This document shows, in pieces, positions 55,245 to 64,000 of a DNA stretch of 64,000 nt. Within the stretch, counting starts at the first letter, position 1, and every line of letters starts with the position of its first letter. The stretch covers positions 49,288,685-49,352,684 of the forward strand of contig NW_022145606.1 in assembly GCF_000002235.5 (NCBI RefSeq), written 5' to 3'. Below the pieces are notes generated by a model. It was given only the letters and a program-made list of their open reading frames with translations. It made no database searches and was not told the origin of the DNA. Source of the DNA: Strongylocentrotus purpuratus (taxonomy: Eukaryota > Echinodermata > Echinoidea > Camarodonta > Strongylocentrotidae). The position numbers and the translations under genes were made by a program.

Positions 55245-56520
55245 AGCATGCGAACGGAGCATCTAAACGTATCTGATACCTGAAAGGTCATCAAACTTTG
55301 AATACTTTAGATGGAAGTTTAGCGAGTGGTCATGGAGGTGAGTGTATAAATCAGAAATATATGCCCACATGTTCCAGTTTGAAGTGCATTCGCGATATCT
55401 ATCCAGGCCTGATTGAAATGATAATTTATCAAATATATCAATGAATTCCTTCAACCCCCCCCCCCTAAAAAAAAAAAAAAAAAAAAAAAAAAAACACGAG
55501 TTCTTCTTGTTTGGCGCCTTGCTTCTAATTCCATCCCGACTCAACAAACAAGGTTTATTGGGTGATGGCACTTTGTAGTTGATGAATAACAGAATTATCA
55601 TAACAAATGTTTGCGTTATACGTTATACCTGATAAAGAATATTAAAATGAATGTAAAAATAATTTTGTGCAATCCCACGACGTTTCTGAAGGACCTTTTT
55701 AGTTTGCGTGAGATAAGCAAATGTTATCATGTTAAAATCACGGGTTAGAGGCACTATACTAATTACTAATTTTCCTTCACATGAACTTACCCCTCATTAA
55801 ACACATTTGAATGGGAGGATCCATGCCAGAAGATAGATATCGCGAATGCACTTCAATCTGGAACACTTGGGCATATATTTCTGCTTTTGTTTTTGAGAAA
55901 TTTAGGCTGAAGTATTGCCATCTAAACCTCTAAGGGCAATATTAAAACAATATTGAATGGACATTTTGCACCCGAACCCCTTGAACCGTACCACTACCAG
56001 TCTATATCTTTAATGCGGGGTAACTTCATTAGAAGGAAAATTAGTTATTATTATAATGCCTCTAACCCGTGATTTGTTAACATGATACCAAGGGATGTAC
56101 TACCTTGGTTATCTTACTCAAATTACAAACGTCCTTCAGAAACGACGCAGATTTGCACGTAGTGATATTTACATTAATTTTGATATTCTGAATCAGTAAT
56201 ATATAAACACAAACGTAATCAGCCAATATTTTGATAATTCTGTTATTCATCAACTATAAATTACAATTAGCCAATAAGCATAAACTTGTTTGTTAAGGCG
56301 GGATGGAATTATAAAAACAAGGCGGCAATCAAGAAGAATGGGGTTCTACGAGCCATCCCGAATCTTGGAGAGGGTGTGTGTACAGTATCAAACCGAGGAC
56401 ACCCATAAGATTTATATACTCACCTCCATGACCACTCGCTAAACGTCCATCTAAATTATTCAAAGTTTGATGACCTTTCAGGTATTGATACGTTTAGATG
56501 CTCAATTCGCATGCTGGAAA
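55245..56520. mobile_element. Foldback element of family R1, ~1.28 kb
   Basis: The outer arms pair: GCATCTAAACGTATCTGATA with the complement of TCAGGTATTGATACGTTTAG, and GCGAGTGGTCATGGAGGTGA with TCACCTCCATGACCACTCGC. Inner arms (55347-55410 against 55830-55890; 55735-55800 against 56010-56075) form further stems. A C run and a run of about 27 A lie at 55457-55493. Copy 1 is at 38699-39760. The right flank to 56690 stays collinear with copy 1, so the family extends beyond the stem. Confidence 0.6.
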
Positions 56521-56669
56521 TGTTTGTTTTTTAATTACTAGATCCTTGGCTATGGGGTTATCTTTCAAACCGTTCTCAGAATGTTATATTCAGACAAACA
56601 TTATGTCTTTGAATATGTTTAACATACAAATGTGTACATAATGAGTCCTTTATTTCTGGCATGCAGAAA

Positions 56670-57060
56670 CACACGTGTGTGTGTGTGTGTGTGTGTGTGG
56701 GTGAGAGAGAGAGAGAGAGAGAGAGAGTCAGAGAGAGGGAAAATGGAAAGAAAGAGAAAGAAAGAAAGAAAAAAATTAAGAAAGAAAGTCAGAAAAGAGA
56801 GGAAGAGATAGACAAAGAGACAAAGAGAGAAAAAGAGAGAAAGAGAGAAAGGAAAAGAAAGAGAAAGAGAGAGAGAAAGATAAAGACCGCCGAAAAACCA
56901 AAACAAATGTAAGAAGAAGGGGTAAAGTCAAAGTATAATGAAGAACATAGATAAAGAAAGAGTGAAAGAAAGAGTGAAAGAAGGGAATGAAAGATTAAGG
57001 GAGGGAGAGGGGACGGGGGAGGTAGAAAGAGTGAGGGGGAGGGGTAAACGAAGAAGTGAA
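56670..57060. repeat. GT then GA/GAAA microsatellite
   Basis: (GT)12-like run at 56676-56700, then interrupted (GA)n and (GAAA)n to about 57050. Open frames on both strands are artefacts. 57060-57530 shows no gene. Confidence 0.8.
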
Positions 57061-57534
57061 AGTTACTGTAATGAAACAATCCTAAAGGATTTTTGAAAAA
57101 ACACGTCAATTGTACTAGGGCAAATGTCATCTTCTTTTGTTTTTCTTTGTTTGTTAAGGACTGCAAATTGAGACGGCCGCCCCGCCCGCCCGCTATGTGA
57201 CCCATTTATTAAGGCTATATTCTTTCATACCCACGTAATCAGTAGCCTTGTAAATATCATTTAATTTTCAGAGTAAGAGCTGATGGACAAGAGCCCCCCC
57301 CCCTCCCTATCATTCAACTGTCAACTAAATAGGCTGACTACGCCACTGTATTTACAGAAAACCTCGACTGTATGTCATACTATATAGCCCCATCCACGGC
57401 TGGTTGGGTGTGAATATAATTATGATCCATACCTGCATAAGACATGCTGAGTTTATGATGCATGCATATAGTTATATCGATCAAGTGTAGTCGACTTCAA
57501 ATTTGCTGATTTATTTGTTTTCAATGCAGCGAAC

Positions 57535-57620
57535 ATGATCAGAGGGGGACTCGGGGAGAGGGAGGGGGAAGGGGAGAAGGGGGCAGGGGCAGGGGAGAGG
57601 AGAAGGAGAGAGGGGGTGGG
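57535..57620. repeat. GGGGA-rich tract
   Basis: Purine-rich, G-heavy repeats (gagggggaaggggagaagg) with G-quadruplex potential. Confidence 0.6.
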
Positions 57621-57759
57621 GTGTTGCCCACAAAAATTGCATCAAGGAAACGCGACGCCTTTGTTCCATGGTTCTAACTTTTCTTTACATGTTTGTTTCA
57701 GTGGGCAAGATTCTAACACAAGTTTGAATATAATTCTTCCGCTCTTTATACCCCCCTGC

Positions 57760-58065
57760 CCACTCTCTCTCTCTCTCTCTTTCTAGTCTCTAACCCCCCC
57801 CTCTCTCTCTCTCTCTATCTCCCTCTCTCTCTCACTCTCTTTCTCTCCTCTATACCCTTCCCGTCATTCACTCACTTTCTCTCTCTTTCTAGTCTCACTC
57901 TCTCTCTCCCTCTATTACATACACCCTCTCTCTTTCTCTCTATCTATCCCCCTCTCTCTATCTCTTCCCTACCACGCCCCCCCTCTCTCTCTCTCGCTCT
58001 CTCTCTCTCTGTATCCCCCTTCCCCTTTCCCTCTTTTTCTCCCCTCTCTCTCCCTTCGACAGAGT
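57760..58065. repeat. (CT)n microsatellite, ~300 bp
   Basis: Interrupted CT-rich microsatellite with CCCCC and TATC interruptions. No coding. 58065-58230 holds no feature. Confidence 0.85.
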
Positions 58066-58244
58066 CGTAAATAAATTAAAACTAGTAATACAAATCGAAG
58101 ATCAAACAAACAGGTTAAAACAGTTTACCATGCTCACGAAACTACTGTTAATGAGCTCTAGACTAATATTTCACCATGTGATATTTCCGTGTTTTTGTGT
58201 TGGTGCTGATCACGACTTTTTTCGGAAATCTATTCTTTTTTTTT

Positions 58245-58655
58245 GTTTTCAATGATATTTTATTTTCTGCTTTTCACAAACAAGAACAAAATTTATAATA
58301 ACAAACAATAACAAAATCAATACATAAAATAATCTGCATGTTCATATTATTCCATAGAATATGATTTTACATTCACAGCTAAATAATACAAAAGAACTTT
58401 TACTATTTACATCGATACTTACACCAATGTTCAAGACACTCCTATAATGTTTTAAACAAAAGATGGCGCTAGACCGCATTTGACAAGTTTTTTTCCTTTT
58501 CTTCCTTTCCCCAATAATATTTCATTTTCTCCATTGCTTTTCACAAACAATAACAAAATCAATACATAAAAAAATCTGCATGTTAATATTATTATATAGA
58601 ATATGATTTTACATTCACATCTAAATAATACAAATGGACTTTTGCTATTTACATC
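58245..58655 (-). repeat. Duplicated block in the LINE 3' UTR
   Basis: Two copies of about 150-175 bp sharing GCTTTTCACAAACAA, AACAAAATCAATACATAAA, AATATGATTTTACATTCACA and CTAAATAATACAAA, offset by ~235 bp. Either the 3' UTR has an internal duplication or an older truncated copy lies beside the element. Confidence 0.7.
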
Positions 58656-58888
58656 AAATAAAGGATGAAACATGCATGCATGAAAAAGGCATGAACATAA
58701 AAAGACATTTAAGAGAAGAAAAAAAATGAAAAGATGAAAAATACTTACATACACACACACATACACACACGTGCACAGACACCCACTTAAAACATGCCTA
58801 CATTTTGTGGGAATCTCGACCATTATATCAGCCATGTCCATTCCATTGCTTCTATTCGCTTTCCTTATTTTATCTATTCTGCACGAAG

Positions 58889-61800
58889 CTATTCTAAATT
58901 GTCCCACTTTCTAAAATGATATGTGAGTGTACCTCGGTCCCCAGCTAATTTCTTCTCCTCCTTTCTATTTTCTAATAATCTTTTCTTAATCTCCAAATAA
59001 GTTGGTGGTTTTTGTCTATTTTTACTATCTATAAATATCATATATTTTATCAAAATTATGATATGATTTAATAACTGTTCCTTCCCTATGTGAAACTCAA
59101 CTACCCCTACATGGATACCTTTCCAATTTATATTTGTAATCTCTACTAAATTAAATAAATTCCCACACTCTTCCCAAATTGGTTTTACTTTCTCACAAAG
59201 ACAAAATAAATGCTCATAAGTTTCTTCATATTTACCACAAAAAGAACATAAATTACTATCAACCATTTTAAATGTATATAAATGTAATTTAGTATATATA
59301 ATATTATAAAGCATTTTAAATTGAAATTCTCTAAGCTTACTATTCAATGTGCACTTTCTAAGTCTTAAAAATATTAGTTGTATATCTTTTCCATGAATAT
59401 TATAAGTCTGTTCTAAATGTCGTTCTGCATACGATTTTTCTACTCTCTTATTTAATAAAAAAGCGTATATAATTTTTGAGGTTATTTGATCTAACATATA
59501 TACCTTTTCAAACATAATAATATCCATATCTAATTCCCTATCTATATTTGAGTGAGTATTTTTATTTAAAAATTGTTTCCATGAAGACGGGATGCCAAGA
59601 AAAATATGTTGTATTTTACTAATTTCTAAACTATTTAAACCTTTTCTTTGAAATTCCTCATTAGATTTTATATTACCTTCCTTATCAACAATATGATGCA
59701 ACTTATACACATTTTTGTTAAATAATCCCTCATCAAAAGGAACATGACCATCGATAAAAACAAATCTATTACTATAGATAATCTCATTCCTCCTAGAAAC
59801 ACTTTCCTTTAACAAAAATATTCTCGTAGCCATCCAAACATCCAACATGTCTCTATAAAATGCTGGTAATACTAATTCAGATATACCTACGGTTGCATTA
59901 TTATAAAATATCAAAATTCCTCCAGCATCTTTAGTTAAATAATTAAAATATTGTTTCCATCCCATGTTTGCATCCCCCGTTAAAAGTCTCTTTACCCACA
60001 TAATCCTCTGCACTAAAATAAATAAATGAAAGTCCGTTAATCTTAGTCCACCTCTACAATAATCCAAGAACATTACATTTCGCTTTATCTTATCATTTCC
60101 TTTCCACAAAAAGTCAAAAACCAGTTTATCCAAATCTGTAAATACCCAATTTGGTACTGGTGTCAGCGCCGATACATAAATCAATTTTGACAAAATAAAT
60201 GTTTTTATCAATTGAATTTTCCCCATTAAAGTTAAATCTCTTTGTTTCCACCAAGACAACAACTTTTTTATTTTACTCAAAATTTCCTTATAATTTGTCC
60301 TTTCCTGAATTTCAACATCTAAAGAAAAATATATACCCAAAATCTTGACCATTTGTATTACTTTACCAAATGGAAGAGCAATATTTTCATTTTGAGAAGG
60401 GCCCAACAATAATATAAAAGTTTTTTCCTTATTAATTTTTAATCCAGAATTTCTAGCAAAATTTTCAAACAGTTCCCCCACCTTTTTAAATGAATTTGAG
60501 TCCCGAATAAAGAGAGTCATATCATCTGCATAAAGAATTTGTTTTACATGTACGTTATTAAAAGTAAATCCTTGAATTTCAGGGTCTTTATATATTGAAC
60601 GAGCTAAAATTTCAATACAAAGTATAAACAAATATGCGGACAGGGGGTCCCCCTGTCTAACACCTCTCTTAATATCAAAGTACCCAGTAGATGAGCCCCC
60701 ATTAAAGACACAACTTTGAGCATTATTATATATAGTCTCCACCCATCTACAAAATGATGGTCCAAAACCAAATGTAAACAAAACCTTCTGCAAAAAAGTA
60801 TGTGAAACTGAATCGAAAGCCTTTTCAAAATCAATTATCATCATATATCCAGGTATTTTATTGACTGATGTATGATGAATTATATCATCTATCATTCTAA
60901 TTGCTTCACCTATATTTCGATCCTTTAGATAACCCACCTGGTCGACAGAAATTAAATCATTTAAAACTTTTTTAATCCTTATAGAAAGCACTTTAGTCAA
61001 AATTTTGTAGTCTACATTCAATAAAGATATTGGTCTATAATTTTTTATAAATAAGGGATCTTTTCCTTCTTTATGAATCAAACTAATGACCGCCTGCTTT
61101 TGTGATGAGGAAAGTTCCTTCTTTCCAAAAGCTGAATGTACAGAATCTACAACTAAATTTCCTATCAATGGCCAAAAGAGTATATAAAATTCAACACTTA
61201 ATCCATCATTCCCCGGGGATTTATTTAATGCCATTTCTTTCATGGCTGCAATACATTCACCGTTTGTTATTTTACCTTCACATAATGCACGCGAATCTGA
61301 ATTTAATTTTGGTAAGTCCTGAAAAAAATCATCCACAAAATCAATTTCCTCTTCTGATTGAGCATAAAGCTTACTATAAAATGTATATATTTCTTGCATA
61401 ATATTTTTTTGATCAAAACTTATATCTTCATCAATATAAAGTTTATTTATCAATGTTTTCTTTTTATTAGACTTCATTAATTGGGTAAAATACCCAGTGT
61501 CTCTTTCTCCGCATTCATAGTGTGATGCTCTAGAACGAATTTTAATACCTTCATTTATATAATTATAACAATCCTGTAAGTCTTTTTTGTTTCGTTCTAA
61601 GTCATCAACTTTTTGCTGGTCTATTCCATTCAGCAATTCATTTTCCAGCTTCAAAATATCTTCTTCCAAATTTTCAATTCTTTGTTTTCGTTGTTTCGCC
61701 TTTTCTTTTGAATATTTTCTACTAACATTCCTAATTTTCATTTTCAAAAAATCCCATAAAACTCTTTTATCTTCTATCTCTATTCGAAATTCTTCTTTTA

Positions 61801-62095
61801 ATTTAATAATTTCCTCTTTAATACAATTGATGTATTCATTATCTTGACATAAACTATTATTTAATTTCCAATAGGATCCCTGAAACTTAAATGAATACAT
61901 TAACTTATCGTAAAATTGCAATTGAATGGCTGAATGATCCGGAGCCGTAGAAGGTATTATATCACATTTTAATACTACATGTTCTATTTGCTTAGAAACA
62001 AACCAATAATCTAATCTCCTTTGTATACATGAATTTACTTGCCTATACGTAAACTGTTTCTTCAATCCATTCCTTACCCTCCAAACATCCAGCAA
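58889..62095 (-). pseudogene. LINE ORF2: reverse transcriptase and C-terminal domain
   Basis: 1068 codons open without a stop. Endonuclease end: QRRLDYWFVSK and TAPDHSAIQL. RT blocks: NKSPGNDGLSVEFYILFW, KNYRPISLLNVDYKILTKVL, DQVGYLKDRNIGEAIR, MMIIDFEKAFDSVSH, RGVRQGDPLSAYLFIL, the catalytic LYADDMTLFIRD and GLKINKEKT. Thumb and C-terminal parts include KVIQMVKILGIYFSLD, LIYVSALTPVPNWVFTDLDK and the finger CSFCGKYEETYEHLFCLC near residue 985. It performs target-primed reverse transcription in the family. It is intact downstream of the frameshift near 62205, beyond which the same protein continues in another frame. Confidence 0.92.
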
Positions 62096-62658
62096 CTCAA
62101 ATCTATCTAAAAATTGTTCAAATAAAATATGAAATCGAGACTGAACATGGTGTTTACTACTTCCAAAATAATCTAAATCATTGTTTAAAATAATATTAAA
62201 ATCTCCCCAATAATGATTGCATTATTTTCTTTATTAATTTCTTTTACTATTTTTTCAAAATTGACCAAAAAATCAATCCTTTCTGATTCCCTTCCTCTTA
62301 CTGGCAAATAAACATTAGCCATTATCAATTTCATCCCCTGAATAATACATTCCATTATAACATATCTACCATTATTATCTGAAATAACATTTAACATCTG
62401 AATATCTAATTTATTATCTATTAAAATAAGCACCCCTTTACTATGGTTTGTCCCATGACTAAAATATGAACTCCCATTCCAAAGCAATTTCCAAGTCTCC
62501 TCCACTTCAATTGTACTATATGTTTCTTGTAAAAAAACAATATCAGCACCTTTATCTTTACACCACGTACAAATTTTTGCCCTCTTTGACTTTTCTCGAA
62601 TTCCTTTGACATTTAAAGAAAGAAGATTACATTTGATAAAAATATCTTTACCTTCCAT
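62096..62658 (-). pseudogene. LINE ORF2 N-terminus: APE endonuclease
   Basis: Starts at ATG 62658 with MEGKDIFIKCNLLSLNVKGI and has the endonuclease blocks VFLQETYS, GTNHSKGVLILID, LIMANVYLPV and AIIIGG. At a run of four C on the plus strand (62205-62208) one base is missing relative to the frame that continues as GDFNIILNNDLDYFGSS, HHVQSRFHILFEQFLDRFEL and LDVW into the main ORF. That is a single 1-nt deletion in a homopolymer, possibly even a sequencing error. Apart from it the ORF2 appears complete. Confidence 0.88.
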
Positions 62659-63991
62659 AGCTATATATGAATATGAACATGTATTCTTTCCTCCCTATAT
62701 AAGGTTCTAATACACAGGATGGCAGAAGCAGGCTCAATAATATATAATTACTAACAAAATCAGCATACTGGTCGAGATCCCCAACTACGTAGGCAATGCA
62801 ATTAACACTCACATACAGCTCACACAACACACATACTAACTTAACTAAACGAAATTGTAAGATGTATACATTCCTTTCTCGTAACTTACAGTGTAATTGT
62901 ATATTACAAAGCTGGCTTACATTCTTAATTCCTGGCCAAGAGGCAAACAATGTCTGCTCCTTGTCATTAGCGTACTGTATAGTGACCTTACATAGATATT
63001 CAAATAAGTTAAATCTTGAACTGAAATGTAGTCTAGTGCAAAACACAATATGCATCATGGCAAAAGAGGACAATGACCTGTCATTCGAACAAATGCTTTC
63101 TTGTATTAATATGATTAGGTGTTTAATACCTATGTAAAAACTAAAGACACATAAGAAATGTTTGTATAAATTGCGTTCAGATAGAGCTCTCCTATTAATA
63201 TTCTGACAAGAATAATTTATATCCATCATAAAGCCATACAAACAAAAGTTATAAAATATCCTACGAGAGACAGACATTATGCTGAAAAAAGATTGTATCA
63301 AAATCATCCATCCTGCAACACATGCTTGCAAAACAAGTCCTTTAAGAACTCTTCTGAAACATCGAATATGGTCAATATACTTGATAAAATTTGTGTCAAG
63401 TAGTTGGAAATATAAGAACATGCATAGTGTATACCTTTGGAATCTATCCTTTTCATTTTGTCTCTTGCCCTTATAAAAGTTTTCAAGTAGATTGAATCTT
63501 AAGCCAATCTGTGCTCTGGTGCTAAAACCTGTATGCATCATGAAAGAAGACGAAAATTGCTTTATATTTGAACAAATAAATTCTTGCATTAATGAAATTA
63601 GATGTATAACTCCTATGCATAAAGACAAGACACATAACAACTCATTATTTGTATTATGTAATAAAACTCTCTTAAATACACAAAATAAATGTTTACTCAT
63701 CATTAAGCAAAATATTATCTTACAAGAGATAAACTTCATGTTGACGAAAAATTGTATAAAAACCATCCAACTTGCAACACATGTATGCAAAATAAAAAGT
63801 CCTGTAAGAGCTTCTATGAAACATTTTTCCTCCATATGGTCAAAATACATGAACATTGGTTCAATAACTTCAATCTGTAATAAATCATGAAAATAAAATA
63901 TATATAGGCATATCACTTGATAACTTGATGATATATGCTTCAAAATAAAAAAATTCTTGTTGTTTCGTACACATTGCTGCAACAAAATCAC
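62648..63991 (-). CDS. Unidentified 447-codon open frame with internal duplication, upstream of the LINE ORF2
   Basis: Open for 1344 bases in AT-rich DNA, overlapping the LINE ORF2 start by 11 bases in another frame. The sequence is rich in Phe, Ile, Leu, Cys and Met. It contains two diverged ~155-residue repeats, for example HTCVASWMVFIQFFVNMKFI against QACVAGWMILIQSFFSIMSV, and VLSLCIGVIHLISLMQEFIC against VFSFYIGIKHLIILIQESIC. The DNA repeats with a ~463-bp period. It could be ORF1-like, an unusual protein of its own, or 5' UTR monomers of the LINE that happen to be open. No CCHC knuckle or coiled coil typical of LINE ORF1 is visible. The frame may continue beyond the window. Confidence 0.35.
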   Translation of the reverse strand: MILLQQCVRNNKNFFILKHISSSYQVICLYIFYFHDLLQIEVIEPMFMYFDHMEEKCFIEALTGLFILHTCVASWMVFIQFFVNMKFISCKIIFCLMMSKHLFCVFKRVLLHNTNNELLCVLSLCIGVIHLISLMQEFICSNIKQFSSSFMMHTGFSTRAQIGLRFNLLENFYKGKRQNEKDRFQRYTLCMFLYFQLLDTNFIKYIDHIRCFRRVLKGLVLQACVAGWMILIQSFFSIMSVSRRIFYNFCLYGFMMDINYSCQNINRRALSERNLYKHFLCVFSFYIGIKHLIILIQESICSNDRSLSSFAMMHIVFCTRLHFSSRFNLFEYLCKVTIQYANDKEQTLFASWPGIKNVSQLCNIQLHCKLRERNVYILQFRLVKLVCVLCELYVSVNCIAYVVGDLDQYADFVSNYILLSLLLPSCVLEPYIGRKEYMFIFIYSYGR

Positions 63992-64000
63992 ATATAATTC

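Larger units (their letters stand above)
58230..62658 (-). mobile_element. Nearly whole L1/Tx1-type LINE
   Basis: A minus-strand LINE with APE endonuclease, reverse transcriptase and zf-RVT-like C-terminus, separated by one 1-nt frameshift. The 3' UTR is at 58230-58888 and ends in an A-rich tail, seen as a T run at 58230-58241 on the plus strand. The 3' UTR contains a duplicated ~150-bp block (58245-58420 and 58508-58655). The protein order and motifs match the L1/Tx1 superfamily. The 5' end and any ORF1 are uncertain; the open frame at 62648-63991 occupies the expected place. Confidence 0.88.

Noticed and set aside
56619-57205. Open frames encoding Ser/Leu/Phe or Glu/Arg/Lys strings on both strands
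   Set aside because: Products of the GA/GAAA microsatellite.

Overview
This window is animal nuclear DNA, most likely from a sea urchin. It is AT-rich and intron-rich. It is scattered with CTAG-rich low-complexity tracts, long G/C homopolymers and many transposable elements. It also carries a Death-NACHT-LRR gene of the kind greatly expanded in echinoids. The species cannot be named from the sequence alone.

Region 1 (about 4.2-26 kb): a minus-strand NLR-type innate immune receptor gene. In transcript order I place a 90-bp upstream exon (25853-25942), a Death-domain exon (21817-22122), a large NACHT exon (19869-21613), an LRR exon (18448-18977), a 40-nt micro-exon (5019-5058) and a second LRR exon (4235-4752). 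All junctions have GT/AG sites and compatible phases. The 13.4-kb intron between the LRR exon and the micro-exon hosts, in the opposite orientation, an 11.4-kb Ty3/gypsy LTR retrotransposon (6853-18233).

That LTR element is the most striking object in the window. Its two LTRs are about 98% identical, so it is young, but the copy carries a few breaks. Beside the normal gag, protease, RT, RNase H and integrase parts it shows: a helix-hairpin-helix motif at the start of gag; a C4HC3 PHD finger fused behind the integrase; a third ORF with a C2H2-like zinc finger; a TatD-family metal-dependent nuclease module; and three ~115-bp hairpin-bearing repeats before the 3' LTR. I infer a retroelement with chromatin-reading and nuclease accessory functions.

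Region 2 (22-33 kb): introns or upstream DNA filled with repeats. These include a truncated L1/Tx1-like LINE with a 13-bp target-site duplication, a 142-bp satellite, TAG microsatellites, a CR1-like LINE fragment with a PHD-like N-terminus, a 26-bp minisatellite, and a 293-bp satellite interrupted by a hAT-type MITE with a perfect 8-bp duplication.

Region 3 (33-46 kb): a decayed Jockey/CR1-group LINE, several foldback and subterminal-repeat elements, an array of GATATC-centred hairpins, and a possible two-exon 3' gene end on the plus strand (43736-44188).

Region 4 (46-58 kb): a 6.2-kb inverted-repeat structure. Inside it lies a Transib-like non-autonomous element (48115-48977) with CACAGTG termini and a CGCCG 5-bp target duplication. 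Diverse foldbacks and purine/pyrimidine tracts follow.

Region 5 (58-64 kb): a nearly whole L1/Tx1-type LINE on the minus strand, its ORF2 broken by one 1-nt frameshift. It is preceded by a 447-codon open frame of unknown nature with an internal tandem duplication.
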